Source: Acidimicrobiales bacterium (lineage in GTDB: Bacteria > Actinomycetota > Acidimicrobiia > Acidimicrobiales > Poriferisodaliceae). Taken from it: DNA of 7,140 nucleotides. Where the stretch lies: positions 1 through 7,140 of the forward strand of contig JAHDHM010000188.1 of assembly GCA_020631315.1 (NCBI GenBank), written 5' to 3'. Position numbers and translations under genes: made by a program. Of this stretch, positions 1 to 7,140 are shown piece by piece. Positions within the stretch are counted from its first letter, which is position 1. Every line of letters begins with the position of its first letter. The notes beneath the pieces were generated by a model. The model did no database searches, was not told where the DNA came from, and worked only from the letters and a program-made list of their open reading frames with translations.

Positions 1-906
1 ATCGGGCACGGCGCCGAGACCACGAGCGCCGGCTTCGATGTCGTCGTGCATGCGCACGACGGTCAACGCAGCGACACAGGCCGCAGCCACCGAAGGATGG
101 TCCACGGCCGACAACACCTCGGTGCCGCGTCCGCCATCGGCCAGCACACCACGCAGCTCGACACGAACCGCACCGGGGCCGCCGTCGGCGTGTGGTTTGC
201 GCAGCATCGGCAGCAGTGCGGTCAACCGATCGCGGCGAGTGGCCGACAGGCGGGCCGTCACCCGTTCGACCCCGTCGAAGGCAGGGGCGAGCAACATCGC
301 ATCCGGCAGCGCGGCGCGATAGCAGTCACGACCGCCGATGGGTTCGGGGAAGAACACCAGCTCGCGACCACTCCGACCGCGGCGATCGACGAACCGCCCA
401 TCCCGCCAGTCGACCGCGTCGCCACTCAGCGCACGGTGATGCTGACGAGCACACGCCGGTCCACCGGTTCCTGCCTTGGCCACGTGGATCTCTTCGACCT
501 GGTCGAACGACGATGCGGCCAGACGAGCCAGCAGGCCTGACAGGCCCGGGGCCATTCCCGCACCGATCACGACTCGTCGATCGGCTGCACGAGCAGCAGC
601 GTCGAGCTCCTGCAGGGCACGGACGTCCTCGATCGCGTCGGACACCGACACGACGTCGCAGCCGGCATCGAGCGCGGCACGTGCCTGCTCGCCATGGACG
701 CGCGTCGCTCCGGCGAGCAGCACCACGTCAGCCCCGACCATCGGACGACCGGAGCTGCGGACGGCGGACTCGCCGATCTGACGGACCACGTCGTCCGCGC
801 GCCCGCGTGCGGCGTCGCTCACGACGATGTCGTCGACACCGTGCGCCAGGAGCTGGCGCACCGCACGAGCCCCGACGTTGCCGACACCGATGACGGCGAC
901 GCGCAT
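1..906 (-). CDS. Saccharopine-dehydrogenase-like NAD(P)-binding oxidoreductase (C-terminus outside window)
   Basis: The reading frame is open from ATG at 906 to the window edge, giving the first 302 residues; the C-terminus lies outside. The protein opens with a Rossmann nucleotide-binding strand-turn-helix: VIGVGNVG at residues 5-12 carries the GxGxxG glycines. Asp31 ends the second strand, which could favour NAD, but this is not decisive. GAGMAPGLSGLLA at 115-127 resembles the G-x-x-PGLS-x-LLA turn of the saccharopine reductase/dehydrogenase superfamily. A second domain (about 135-265) precedes a hydrophobic helix near 270-285. The family moves hydride between NAD(P) and amino- or keto-acid-like substrates, usually in the cytosol; the substrate here cannot be read from sequence. 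The ATG is the first start after an in-frame TGA at 924-922, and it shares one base (TGATG) with the stop of the small upstream ORF, so translation is probably coupled. Gfo/Idh-type oxidoreductases are an alternative, but the PGLS turn argues against them. Confidence 0.8.
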   Translation of the reverse strand, partial: MRVAVIGVGNVGARAVRQLLAHGVDDIVVSDAARGRADDVVRQIGESAVRSSGRPMVGADVVLLAGATRVHGEQARAALDAGCDVVSVSDAIEDVRALQELDAAARAADRRVVIGAGMAPGLSGLLARLAASSFDQVEEIHVAKAGTGGPACARQHHRALSGDAVDWRDGRFVDRRGRSGRELVFFPEPIGGRDCYRAALPDAMLLAPAFDGVERVTARLSATRRDRLTALLPMLRKPHADGGPGAVRVELRGVLADGGRGTEVLSAVDHPSVAAACVAALTVVRMHDDIEAGARGLGAVPD

Positions 907-1046
907 CAGCCGAGATCCGAATCAGAGAGCTCGCGCCAGCCACCATGGCGAGGGGGCGTACCGCCAGAGCCCCGCAGCCGGAGCACGGCGGCGACAACCG
1001 ACCCGACACCCATCGCCAGCGCTGCCCGTCGGATCAATCGGATCAC
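906..1046 (-). CDS. 46-aa small hydrophobic-basic protein, unknown function
   Basis: A GTG start at 1046 gives 46 codons and a TGA. I do not recognise the family. The N-terminus is basic (MIRLIRR), followed by a short hydrophobic stretch at about residues 8-22 that could be a membrane-seeking helix, then LRLRGSGG and a polar tail with GGWREL at 35-40. Support for a real gene is mainly positional. GGGAG sits 7 nt before the GTG; the stop overlaps the downstream ATG as TGATG, a typical coupling arrangement; and no other frame explains the gap between the tRNA and the dehydrogenase gene. Its upstream neighbour is tRNA-Ile, whose 3' end is 31 nt away, so it is probably read from the tRNA transcript. 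It may act as a small membrane peptide or mainly serve to couple translation of the next gene. A chance ORF cannot be excluded, because GC-rich DNA holds many of this length. Confidence 0.5.
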   Translation of the reverse strand: MIRLIRRAALAMGVGSVVAAVLRLRGSGGTPPRHGGWRELSDSDLG

Positions 1047-1053
1047 GATGTGG

Positions 1054-1058
1054 CTCCC
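1054..1058 (-). promoter_or_regulatory. Shine-Dalgarno site for the 46-aa ORF
   Basis: GGGAG on the minus strand lies 7 nt before the GTG at 1046 and decides that start. It forms the 3' side of a short palindrome (CCCAGCTGGG, 1056-1065). Pairing of CCC with GGG could partly hide the site, but a 3-bp stem is too weak to call a regulatory structure. Confidence 0.5.
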
Positions 1059-1077
1059 AGCTGGGTGGTCTGCGGCG

Positions 1078-1151
<74 letters not shown>

Positions 1152-1155
1152 GCAG

Positions 1156-1206
1156 GATCGACGATGGTACTCGCGCCGAAGGGCGGAGCAAACCACTTCG
1201 TCGATC
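1156..1206 (-). terminator. 20-bp stem-loop between the DUF3566 gene and tRNA-Ile: U-less terminator or RNA-processing hairpin
   Basis: The pairing was worked out base by base: 1156-1164 with 1198-1206 (9 bp, GATCGACGA/TCGTCGATC); 1165-1168 with 1192-1195 (4 bp, TGGT/ACCA); 1170-1172 with 1186-1188 (3 bp, CTC/GAG); and 1174-1177 with 1182-1185 (4 bp, CGCC/GGCG), closed by a 4-nt loop. Only small bulges interrupt it: 1173, 1196-1197, and 1169 opposite 1189-1191. The stem begins inside the DUF3566 TGA (1207-1205) and ends 4 nt before the tRNA. No U-tract follows, so it is not a classical intrinsic terminator; U-less hairpins have been proposed as terminators in actinobacteria. A duplex of this length could also be an RNase III substrate separating mRNA from tRNA. 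The structure is seen in the sequence; its function is inferred. Confidence 0.55.
1164..1191 (-). promoter_or_regulatory. Candidate sigma-70-type promoter for tRNA-Ile, inside the stem-loop
   Basis: On the minus strand TTGCTC (1191-1186) and TACCAT (1169-1164) are separated by 16 nt. TACCAT fits the TAnnnT pattern of actinobacterial -10 boxes, and TTGCTC shares the TTG of TTGACA. Transcription would start near 1157, about 6 nt before the tRNA 5' end, a plausible short leader for RNase P to remove. The -35 match is only partial and actinobacterial promoters are degenerate, so this is a candidate only. Confidence 0.3.
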
Positions 1207-1978
1207 AACGGTCCCGACGAGCGGGACGACCCAGATCCTCTTCGAGCACCGTGACCCGGACACCCCCGGTCAGATCACTGATGAGGTTGAACAAGATCGC
1301 GGTCACGACCGCCATCGCCGACGCTGCGGCGACACCGACGACGCCGATCACCGAGGCCGATCGGAACAGCGTCTCGCCCTGGATGTCGAAGGTCTCGAAC
1401 ACGCCGACCTCGATCAGGAACGACTCGAACCGCTCGATGATCCCGGACTCCTCGGCGGCCCGCCACAACAGCACGCCAGCCGCCATCACCGCCACGTACA
1501 AGCACGAGAACAGGATCAGCGAGATCTTGAAGACCGACCAGGGGTCGATGTGGCGGATGGTGCGACGCACACGACGCACGCGCATGCGGCGACGCTTCCA
1601 CCACGAGATCGGCTTCTCCGGCGCGGCGGCGAGGCCGGCTGCGGGAACCATCGGCGTGGAACCCGTGGTCGACGGCGAGGGCGTCAAGATGGGCACGGAC
1701 CCGGTCGACGGCGAGGCCGGCGCCCCGTTGCCACCGACGCGTGGGGTCACCGTCGTGGTCGCCGCACTCGCCGGTGGAGCGGTCGAGGCACCGATCGTGC
1801 GGGCGGCCTCACTCGCGTTGGCCGCCGTCACCAGCGGCCGACCTCCGGTGTCGCGTCGACGACGCTTCGCCTCCTTGGGCGGCGGCGTCGAGGTCAGACC
1901 CAACGCCGCAGCGAAGGTCTCGTCCTCGCGTGACGTGTTCCTGCTGACACCGTCGGTGTTCACCGTGTGATCGGACAC
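1205..1978 (-). CDS. DUF3566-family transmembrane protein (Rv0007-like)
   Basis: The protein has 257 residues and starts with GTG. Residues 1-125 are low-complexity, rich in Ala, Thr, Pro and Ser, and probably disordered in the cytoplasm. A strongly basic stretch (KRRRMRVRRVRR, 128-139) leads to IDPWSVFKISL (144-154) and the first membrane segment (about 149-172). An amphipathic stretch (173-205) precedes a second membrane segment (about 209-233), followed by NLISDLTGGVRVTV (231-244). Basic juxtamembrane residues, DPWS, two membrane segments and a C-terminal GG-V-V-x-V are the features of DUF3566. The family regularly sits between gyrA and tRNA-Ile in Actinomycetota; its function is not established. 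Its start lies 19 nt inside the upstream peptidase gene, and no convincing Shine-Dalgarno precedes it, so it probably depends on terminating ribosomes. An in-frame TGA shortly upstream makes GTG 1978 the longest possible start. GTG at codon 6 is an alternative. Confidence 0.9.
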   Translation of the reverse strand: MSDHTVNTDGVSRNTSREDETFAAALGLTSTPPPKEAKRRRRDTGGRPLVTAANASEAARTIGASTAPPASAATTTVTPRVGGNGAPASPSTGSVPILTPSPSTTGSTPMVPAAGLAAAPEKPISWWKRRRMRVRRVRRTIRHIDPWSVFKISLILFSCLYVAVMAAGVLLWRAAEESGIIERFESFLIEVGVFETFDIQGETLFRSASVIGVVGVAAASAMAVVTAILFNLISDLTGGVRVTVLEEDLGRPARRDR

Positions 1979-2628
1979 ACGACGAAGTGTACGGGATCAC
2001 TCTGGGGCAAAGGGTGGCAGAGGCCCGCTGACGCAGCGACGGACAACAGCTCCGGCACGAACGACAGGGGCACGTCGACGGCCAGACCCAGCTCGTGGAG
2101 GCTGGTCCCCGGGCGCGCGACCGGGTACGGATTCGTGGCCCGGGCATCCCACAGCGCCTGCTGCCGAGCTCGGCTTCGATGCCCCGACACGATCGGTACC
2201 GGCGTCCCCAGCAGCTCGTCGGCGCGGGCCAGAGCAGCGAGCATCGCCGGCGCCAGTCCGGCACGGGTACCGGTGCCACCGACCGGGACGAGTCGCTGCG
2301 CCGACGACGTCGCCTGCTGTGTCAGCTCGTCACCGTCCGAACTCACCACGCTCACCGTCGCCGACACGCGGCCACCGCTGACCACGACATCGGCGGCCGA
2401 GACCGTGGCCCCGTTGTGGTCGGCGACCATGACCGCACCGTCGGCACCAGCGACCGTTGCGGCGAGTGCTGCAGCATCGGCCGCACTTCGCGCTCGCGCG
2501 GTGACCAGGGCGTCGGTACCGAGACGCACCAGACCGGCGAGCAACACCGCCGCCAGACCAGCGACGGCCAAGATCATCCAACTGGCCGATCCCCGCGGGG
2601 ACCGACGTCGTGACGTGTGACTCCACAC
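1960..2628 (-). CDS. Membrane-anchored TadE-like / VanY-type M15 peptidase protein
   Basis: The protein has 222 residues from GTG 2628. An N-terminal hydrophobic segment (about residues 17-34) is followed by RARSAADAAALAA (45-57), the pattern seen after the membrane helix of TadE/TadG-like pilus-assembly proteins; there is no lipobox or evident signal-peptidase site. A Val/Ser-rich extracytoplasmic stretch (70-110) leads to an M15 (D-alanyl-D-alanine carboxypeptidase, VanY-type) domain. That domain holds SGHRS (148-152), PGTSLHELGLAVDV (173-186) and DPVHF (211-215). His178, Asp185 and His214 match the zinc ligands. Asp211 takes the place of the usual catalytic Glu of E-P-W-H; Asp occurs there in endolysin-type M15 enzymes such as Ply500. 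The likely role is trimming peptidoglycan stem peptides outside the membrane. It follows gyrA by 83 nt and overlaps the DUF3566 gene by 19 nt. A longer ORF from 2670 exists, but the strong Shine-Dalgarno at 2635-2640 selects GTG 2628. The Tad-like assignment is weaker than the peptidase assignment. Confidence 0.85.
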   Translation of the reverse strand: MWSHTSRRRSPRGSASWMILAVAGLAAVLLAGLVRLGTDALVTARARSAADAAALAATVAGADGAVMVADHNGATVSAADVVVSGGRVSATVSVVSSDGDELTQQATSSAQRLVPVGGTGTRAGLAPAMLAALARADELLGTPVPIVSGHRSRARQQALWDARATNPYPVARPGTSLHELGLAVDVPLSFVPELLSVAASAGLCHPLPQSDPVHFVVCPITR

Positions 2629-2634
2629 GTTCCA

Positions 2635-2640
2635 CTCCTC
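2635..2640 (-). promoter_or_regulatory. Shine-Dalgarno site deciding the M15 peptidase start
   Basis: GAGGAG on the minus strand lies 6 nt before GTG 2628, an almost ideal match and spacing. It falls inside the longer ORF that opens at 2670 (there encoding Glu-Glu). The extra 14 codons are therefore better read as leader than as protein. Confidence 0.7.
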
Positions 2641-2643
2641 GAG

Positions 2644-2670
2644 TTCATACGGCGATCGCCGCGCTCTCAA
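2644..2670 (-). promoter_or_regulatory. Weak promoter candidate with a 12-bp palindrome in its spacer, ahead of the peptidase gene
   Basis: TTGAGA (2670-2665) and TATGAA (2649-2644) lie 15 nt apart in the gyrA-peptidase gap, and the spacer holds the perfect palindrome CGGCGATCGCCG (2650-2661). TTGAGA matches TTGACA at five of six positions, but the spacing is short and the -10 is imperfect. The palindrome could be an operator or chance in GC-rich DNA. If real, it would allow the peptidase and DUF3566 genes to be expressed apart from gyrase. I see no terminator-like hairpin after gyrA. Confidence 0.2.
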
Positions 2671-2711
2671 CGAGGGGAAGTTCGCAGGAGGTTCGTCAGC
2701 CGAAGCTGGTG

Positions 2712-5363
2712 TCAGTCGTCGGAGGACTCCCCACCGACGAGTTCTGCGGCAGCAGCATCGGCAGTGGCAGTGTCGTCGGTCGTCGGAGCGTCCTCGTCCG
2801 ACGACGCGTCATCGTCCTCTGCTGGCTGCGGCGCAATCGACGCGACGGTCTCGCCGGCGGGCACGTTCATCACCCGGACACCACCTGCGTCGCGACCCTG
2901 CACGGAGATCTGCGACACCGGTGTCTTGATGAGCGTGCCACCCGACGCGATCAACACCACGTCGTCCCCGTCCTCGACCATCAGCGCACCGACGACCTTC
3001 ACGTCGTCGCGGCGGAGACGAATGCCGCGCACGCCCATCGTGCCGCGCCCCTTGGTCGGGAAGTTCGGCAGCTCAGTCCTCTTGCCCAAGCCGTCGTCGG
3101 TGATGGTCAACAACATGGCATCGGGACGACCGACGTCGCAGGCGACGACAACGTCGCCCTCGCGCAGCTTCATGCCGCGAACGCCCGCCGCCGAACGACC
3201 CATGGCCCGCACCGCGTCCTCGGTGAACCGGATCGTCTGACCCGACGCGGCGACCATGAACACGTCGTCCTCACCGGACGTGCGGACCACGCTCACGAGT
3301 TCGTCGCCGTCACGCAGGTTCACGGCGATGAGGCCGTCGGTGCGGGACTTGTCGTACTCGGTGAGGAACGTCTTCTTCACCGTGCCGTTGCGGGTCGCGA
3401 ACAACAGGTACTTGTGCGTCTCGTAGTCGCGGGTGTCGATGATCGCCTGCACGTGCTCGTCGGGATCGAGCTGCAGCAGGTTCACGACCGCCGTGCCGCG
3501 GGCGGTGCGTTCCATCATCGGGATCTGGTGCGCCTTGAGGCGATACACCTTGCCCTTGTTCGAGAAGAACAACAGGTAGGCGTGTGCCGTGGTGGTGAGC
3601 ACGTGGGTGAGGACGTCCTCGTCCTTCAGGCGTGCACCCTGGACACCGCGGCCGCCACGACCCTGGGTCTTGAACGCGTCGACCGACACCGTCTTGATGT
3701 AGCCGCGATCGGACATGACGACGATGAGCGGCTCGTCGTCGATGAGGTCCTCGTCCTCCATGTCGCCCGGATCGAACGTGATCTCGCTGCGACGCGGCTC
3801 GGCGAACTCGTCACGGATCGAGTCGAGTTCGTCGATGATCACCTGACGCAGTCGGGCGTCGTCGCCCAGGATGGCCTCGAGTTCAGCGATGCGCTCCTGG
3901 AGTTCGGCCAGCTCCTCCTCGAGACGGGCACGGCCGAGACGCGTGAGCCGCGACAGCTGCATGTCGAGGATGTGCTCGGCCTGACGCTCGGAGAACTCGA
4001 ACGGCTCGACCATGAGCGCCGACAGCGCCGCTCCACGATCCTCGGAGGCCCGGATCGCCGCGATGATCTGATCGATCAGGTCGAGCGCCTTCAGCAGGCC
4101 CTCGACGATGTGGGCACGATCGCGGGCCTTGCGCAGACGGAACTCCGAACGGCGCGTCACGACCTCGATCTGGTGCGCCACGTAGGCCTGCAGCGCCGAC
4201 AGCAGGTTCAGCGTCCGCGGCACACCGTCGACCAGGGCGACCATGTTCACCGGGAAGCTGCTCTGCAGCGGCGTGTACTTGTACAGGTTGTTGAGCACCA
4301 CGAGCGCCGGCGCGTCGCGCTTCAGCTCGATCACGAAACGGGTCTTGCCCTTCGCCGACTCGTTCCGCAACGCCCGGATGCCATCGATGATCTTGCGGTC
4401 GACCGCCTCGGCGATCTTCGTCTCGATGTTCTCGACCGACTGCTGATACGGGATCTCGGTGACGATGATCTGATCGCCGGTGCGACCCTCGACGATCTCG
4501 GCCTTCGACCGCACACGGATCGAACCGCGGCCGGTCGTGAGCGCCTGCGTGATCCCGGACCGGCCCATGATGAGGCCACCTGTGGGGAAGTCCGGACCCT
4601 TCACGAACTCCATGAGATCGTCGACCGTGGCCTCGGGGTTGGAGATCAGATGCTTCGCTGCGTCGACGACCTCGCCCAGGTTGTGGGTCGGGATGCTCGT
4701 GGCCATGCCGACCGCGATGCCTTGTCCACCGTTCACCAACAGGTTGGGGAAACGCGACGGCAGGACGTCAGGCTCGTCACGCGAACCATCGAAGTTCGCC
4801 GAGAAGTCGACCGTGTCCTCGTCGATGCCCGCGAGCATGTGCATCGCGAGCGCGGTCATCTTCGCTTCCGTGTAGCGATACGCAGCCGGCGGATCCGACG
4901 GCGAACCGAAGTTGCCCTTCGGATGCACCAACGGATGACGCAGGCTGAAGCTCTGACCCATGCGGACCATCGCGTCGTAGATCGCGCCGTCACCGTGCGG
5001 GTGATAGTTCGCGATGACGTCGCCGACCACCGTCGCACTCTTCTTGTGCGGACGGTCCGGACGCAGCCCGTTGTCGAACATCGACCACAGGATCCGGCGA
5101 TGCACCGGCTTCAGACCATCGCGAGCGTCGGGCAACGCACGCGACGTGATGACCGACATCGCATAGGAGAGGAACGACTGCTCCATCTCCTCCTGGATGT
5201 CGATGTCCGACACCGACACGCGGATACTGGCTGTGTCTGGGCTGTCCGTCTCGCTCTCGCTCGACTCCAGCTCGCTGCCGCTCGCTGTGTCATCCAGCTC
5301 GCTGCCGCTCGCTGCCTCGTCCTGCGGAGCGCTGGCGTCGTCGTTGGGGGTTTCGTCGCTCAC
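2712..5363 (-). CDS. gyrA: DNA gyrase subunit A
   Basis: Complete, 883 residues. With GyrB it forms the A2B2 type II topoisomerase that adds negative supercoils using ATP. Residues 1-46 are an acidic, Ser-rich extension beyond the usual start. The breakage-reunion core begins near 50: SYAMSVI (66-72), ALPDARDGLKPVHRR (76-90), HPHGD (121-125), and catalytic Tyr164 in AAYRYTE, with Tyr162 where Met is common. Gly126 replaces the quinolone-contact Ser83 of E. coli; Asp130 matches Asp87. A coiled-coil arm follows (about 395-520). The C-terminal DNA-wrapping domain shows six blade repeats starting near 544, 595, 651, 699, 749 and 801. The GyrA box is QGRGGRG (567-573), which marks gyrase rather than topoisomerase IV ParC. 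The tail (848-883) is acidic, with no Lys or Arg. The start is GTG, 7 nt after the gyrB stop, with GAGGA overlapping that stop, so translation is probably coupled to gyrB. Confidence 0.99.
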   Translation of the reverse strand: MSDETPNDDASAPQDEAASGSELDDTASGSELESSESETDSPDTASIRVSVSDIDIQEEMEQSFLSYAMSVITSRALPDARDGLKPVHRRILWSMFDNGLRPDRPHKKSATVVGDVIANYHPHGDGAIYDAMVRMGQSFSLRHPLVHPKGNFGSPSDPPAAYRYTEAKMTALAMHMLAGIDEDTVDFSANFDGSRDEPDVLPSRFPNLLVNGGQGIAVGMATSIPTHNLGEVVDAAKHLISNPEATVDDLMEFVKGPDFPTGGLIMGRSGITQALTTGRGSIRVRSKAEIVEGRTGDQIIVTEIPYQQSVENIETKIAEAVDRKIIDGIRALRNESAKGKTRFVIELKRDAPALVVLNNLYKYTPLQSSFPVNMVALVDGVPRTLNLLSALQAYVAHQIEVVTRRSEFRLRKARDRAHIVEGLLKALDLIDQIIAAIRASEDRGAALSALMVEPFEFSERQAEHILDMQLSRLTRLGRARLEEELAELQERIAELEAILGDDARLRQVIIDELDSIRDEFAEPRRSEITFDPGDMEDEDLIDDEPLIVVMSDRGYIKTVSVDAFKTQGRGGRGVQGARLKDEDVLTHVLTTTAHAYLLFFSNKGKVYRLKAHQIPMMERTARGTAVVNLLQLDPDEHVQAIIDTRDYETHKYLLFATRNGTVKKTFLTEYDKSRTDGLIAVNLRDGDELVSVVRTSGEDDVFMVAASGQTIRFTEDAVRAMGRSAAGVRGMKLREGDVVVACDVGRPDAMLLTITDDGLGKRTELPNFPTKGRGTMGVRGIRLRRDDVKVVGALMVEDGDDVVLIASGGTLIKTPVSQISVQGRDAGGVRVMNVPAGETVASIAPQPAEDDDASSDEDAPTTDDTATADAAAAELVGGESSDD
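5266..5314 (-). repeat. Two-copy 27-bp tandem repeat in the gyrA N-terminal extension
   Basis: A perfect 22-bp direct repeat occupies 5266-5287 and 5293-5314, a period of 27 bp or nine codons. It encodes ASGSELD (18-24) and ASGSELE (27-33). Because the period is a multiple of three, the frame is kept. Near-identity at DNA level suggests recent slippage in a tolerant, disordered region. Confidence 0.85.
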
Positions 5364-5367
5364 TGAT

Positions 5368-5370
5368 TCC

Positions 5371-5372
<2 letters not shown>
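5368..5372 (-). promoter_or_regulatory. gyrA Shine-Dalgarno overlapping the gyrB stop codon
   Basis: GAGGA on the minus strand shares bases with the gyrB TGA (5373-5371) and lies 4 nt before GTG 5363. The spacing is slightly short, but the position suits a ribosome finishing gyrB and restarting on gyrA. It supports the long, acidic N-terminus of GyrA. Confidence 0.6.

Positions 5373-7140
<1,768 letters not shown>

Noticed and set aside
1056..1065. CCCAGCTGGG palindrome just after the tRNA as a terminator
   Set aside because: Only 3 bp can pair around a 4-nt loop and no U-tract follows. It is better seen as part of the small ORF's ribosome binding region.
2629..2670. Longer start for the M15 peptidase at ATG 2670
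   Set aside because: The GAGGAG 6 nt before GTG 2628 fits initiation far better. The added residues (MRARRSPYELEEWN) do not look like a signal or domain.
2610..5366. A 918-codon plus-strand ORF covering the whole of gyrA on the opposite strand
   Set aside because: It mirrors gyrA in the antisense frame, a common effect of GC-rich third-position codon use. The product is His/Arg-rich without any recognisable domain, while gyrA is certain.

Overview
This is a GC-rich actinobacterial gyrase locus. Every credible gene lies on the minus strand, so the map reads from right to left. The order gyrB, gyrA, DUF3566 membrane protein, tRNA-Ile is the well-known arrangement near the chromosomal origin of Actinomycetota (in Mycobacterium tuberculosis: gyrB, gyrA, Rv0007, ileT). 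Four of the five genes whose start lies inside the window begin with GTG. An extra envelope peptidase between gyrA and the DUF3566 gene, and the absence of tRNA-Ala after tRNA-Ile, point to a deep branch, perhaps Acidimicrobiia (Ilumatobacter-like). That class assignment is inference; the phylum is much safer.

Layout in the direction of transcription: gyrB (7140 to 5371, 5' end outside the window); 7 nt; gyrA (5363 to 2712), whose Shine-Dalgarno overlaps the gyrB stop; 83 nt with a weak promoter-like pair around a palindrome; a membrane-anchored protein with a TadE-like N-terminus and a VanY-type M15 peptidase domain (2628 to 1960); a 19-nt overlap into the DUF3566 gene (1978 to 1205); a strong 20-bp stem-loop starting in the DUF3566 stop codon and ending 4 nt before the tRNA; tRNA-Ile(GAT) (1151 to 1078); 31 nt with a good ribosome binding site; a 46-codon GTG-start small ORF (1046 to 906); and, coupled through TGATG, a Rossmann-fold saccharopine-dehydrogenase-like protein (906 to beyond position 1). 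No stretch over 300 nt lacks a gene.

How the parts relate: GyrA and GyrB form the A2B2 gyrase that introduces negative supercoils. The peptidase and the DUF3566 protein are both predicted membrane or envelope proteins and are translationally coupled, so they form a small envelope module behind gyrase. The stem-loop probably ends or cuts the gyrase-side transcript. The tRNA, small ORF and dehydrogenase then look like a second unit, possibly driven from a promoter hidden inside the stem-loop.

I found no mobile element, CRISPR array or defence-like system. Most of the window is conserved housekeeping DNA. The points worth a second look are the TadE-like/M15 fusion at this locus, the stem-loop with its embedded promoter candidate, the tRNA-led small-ORF operon, and residue and tail features of GyrA.
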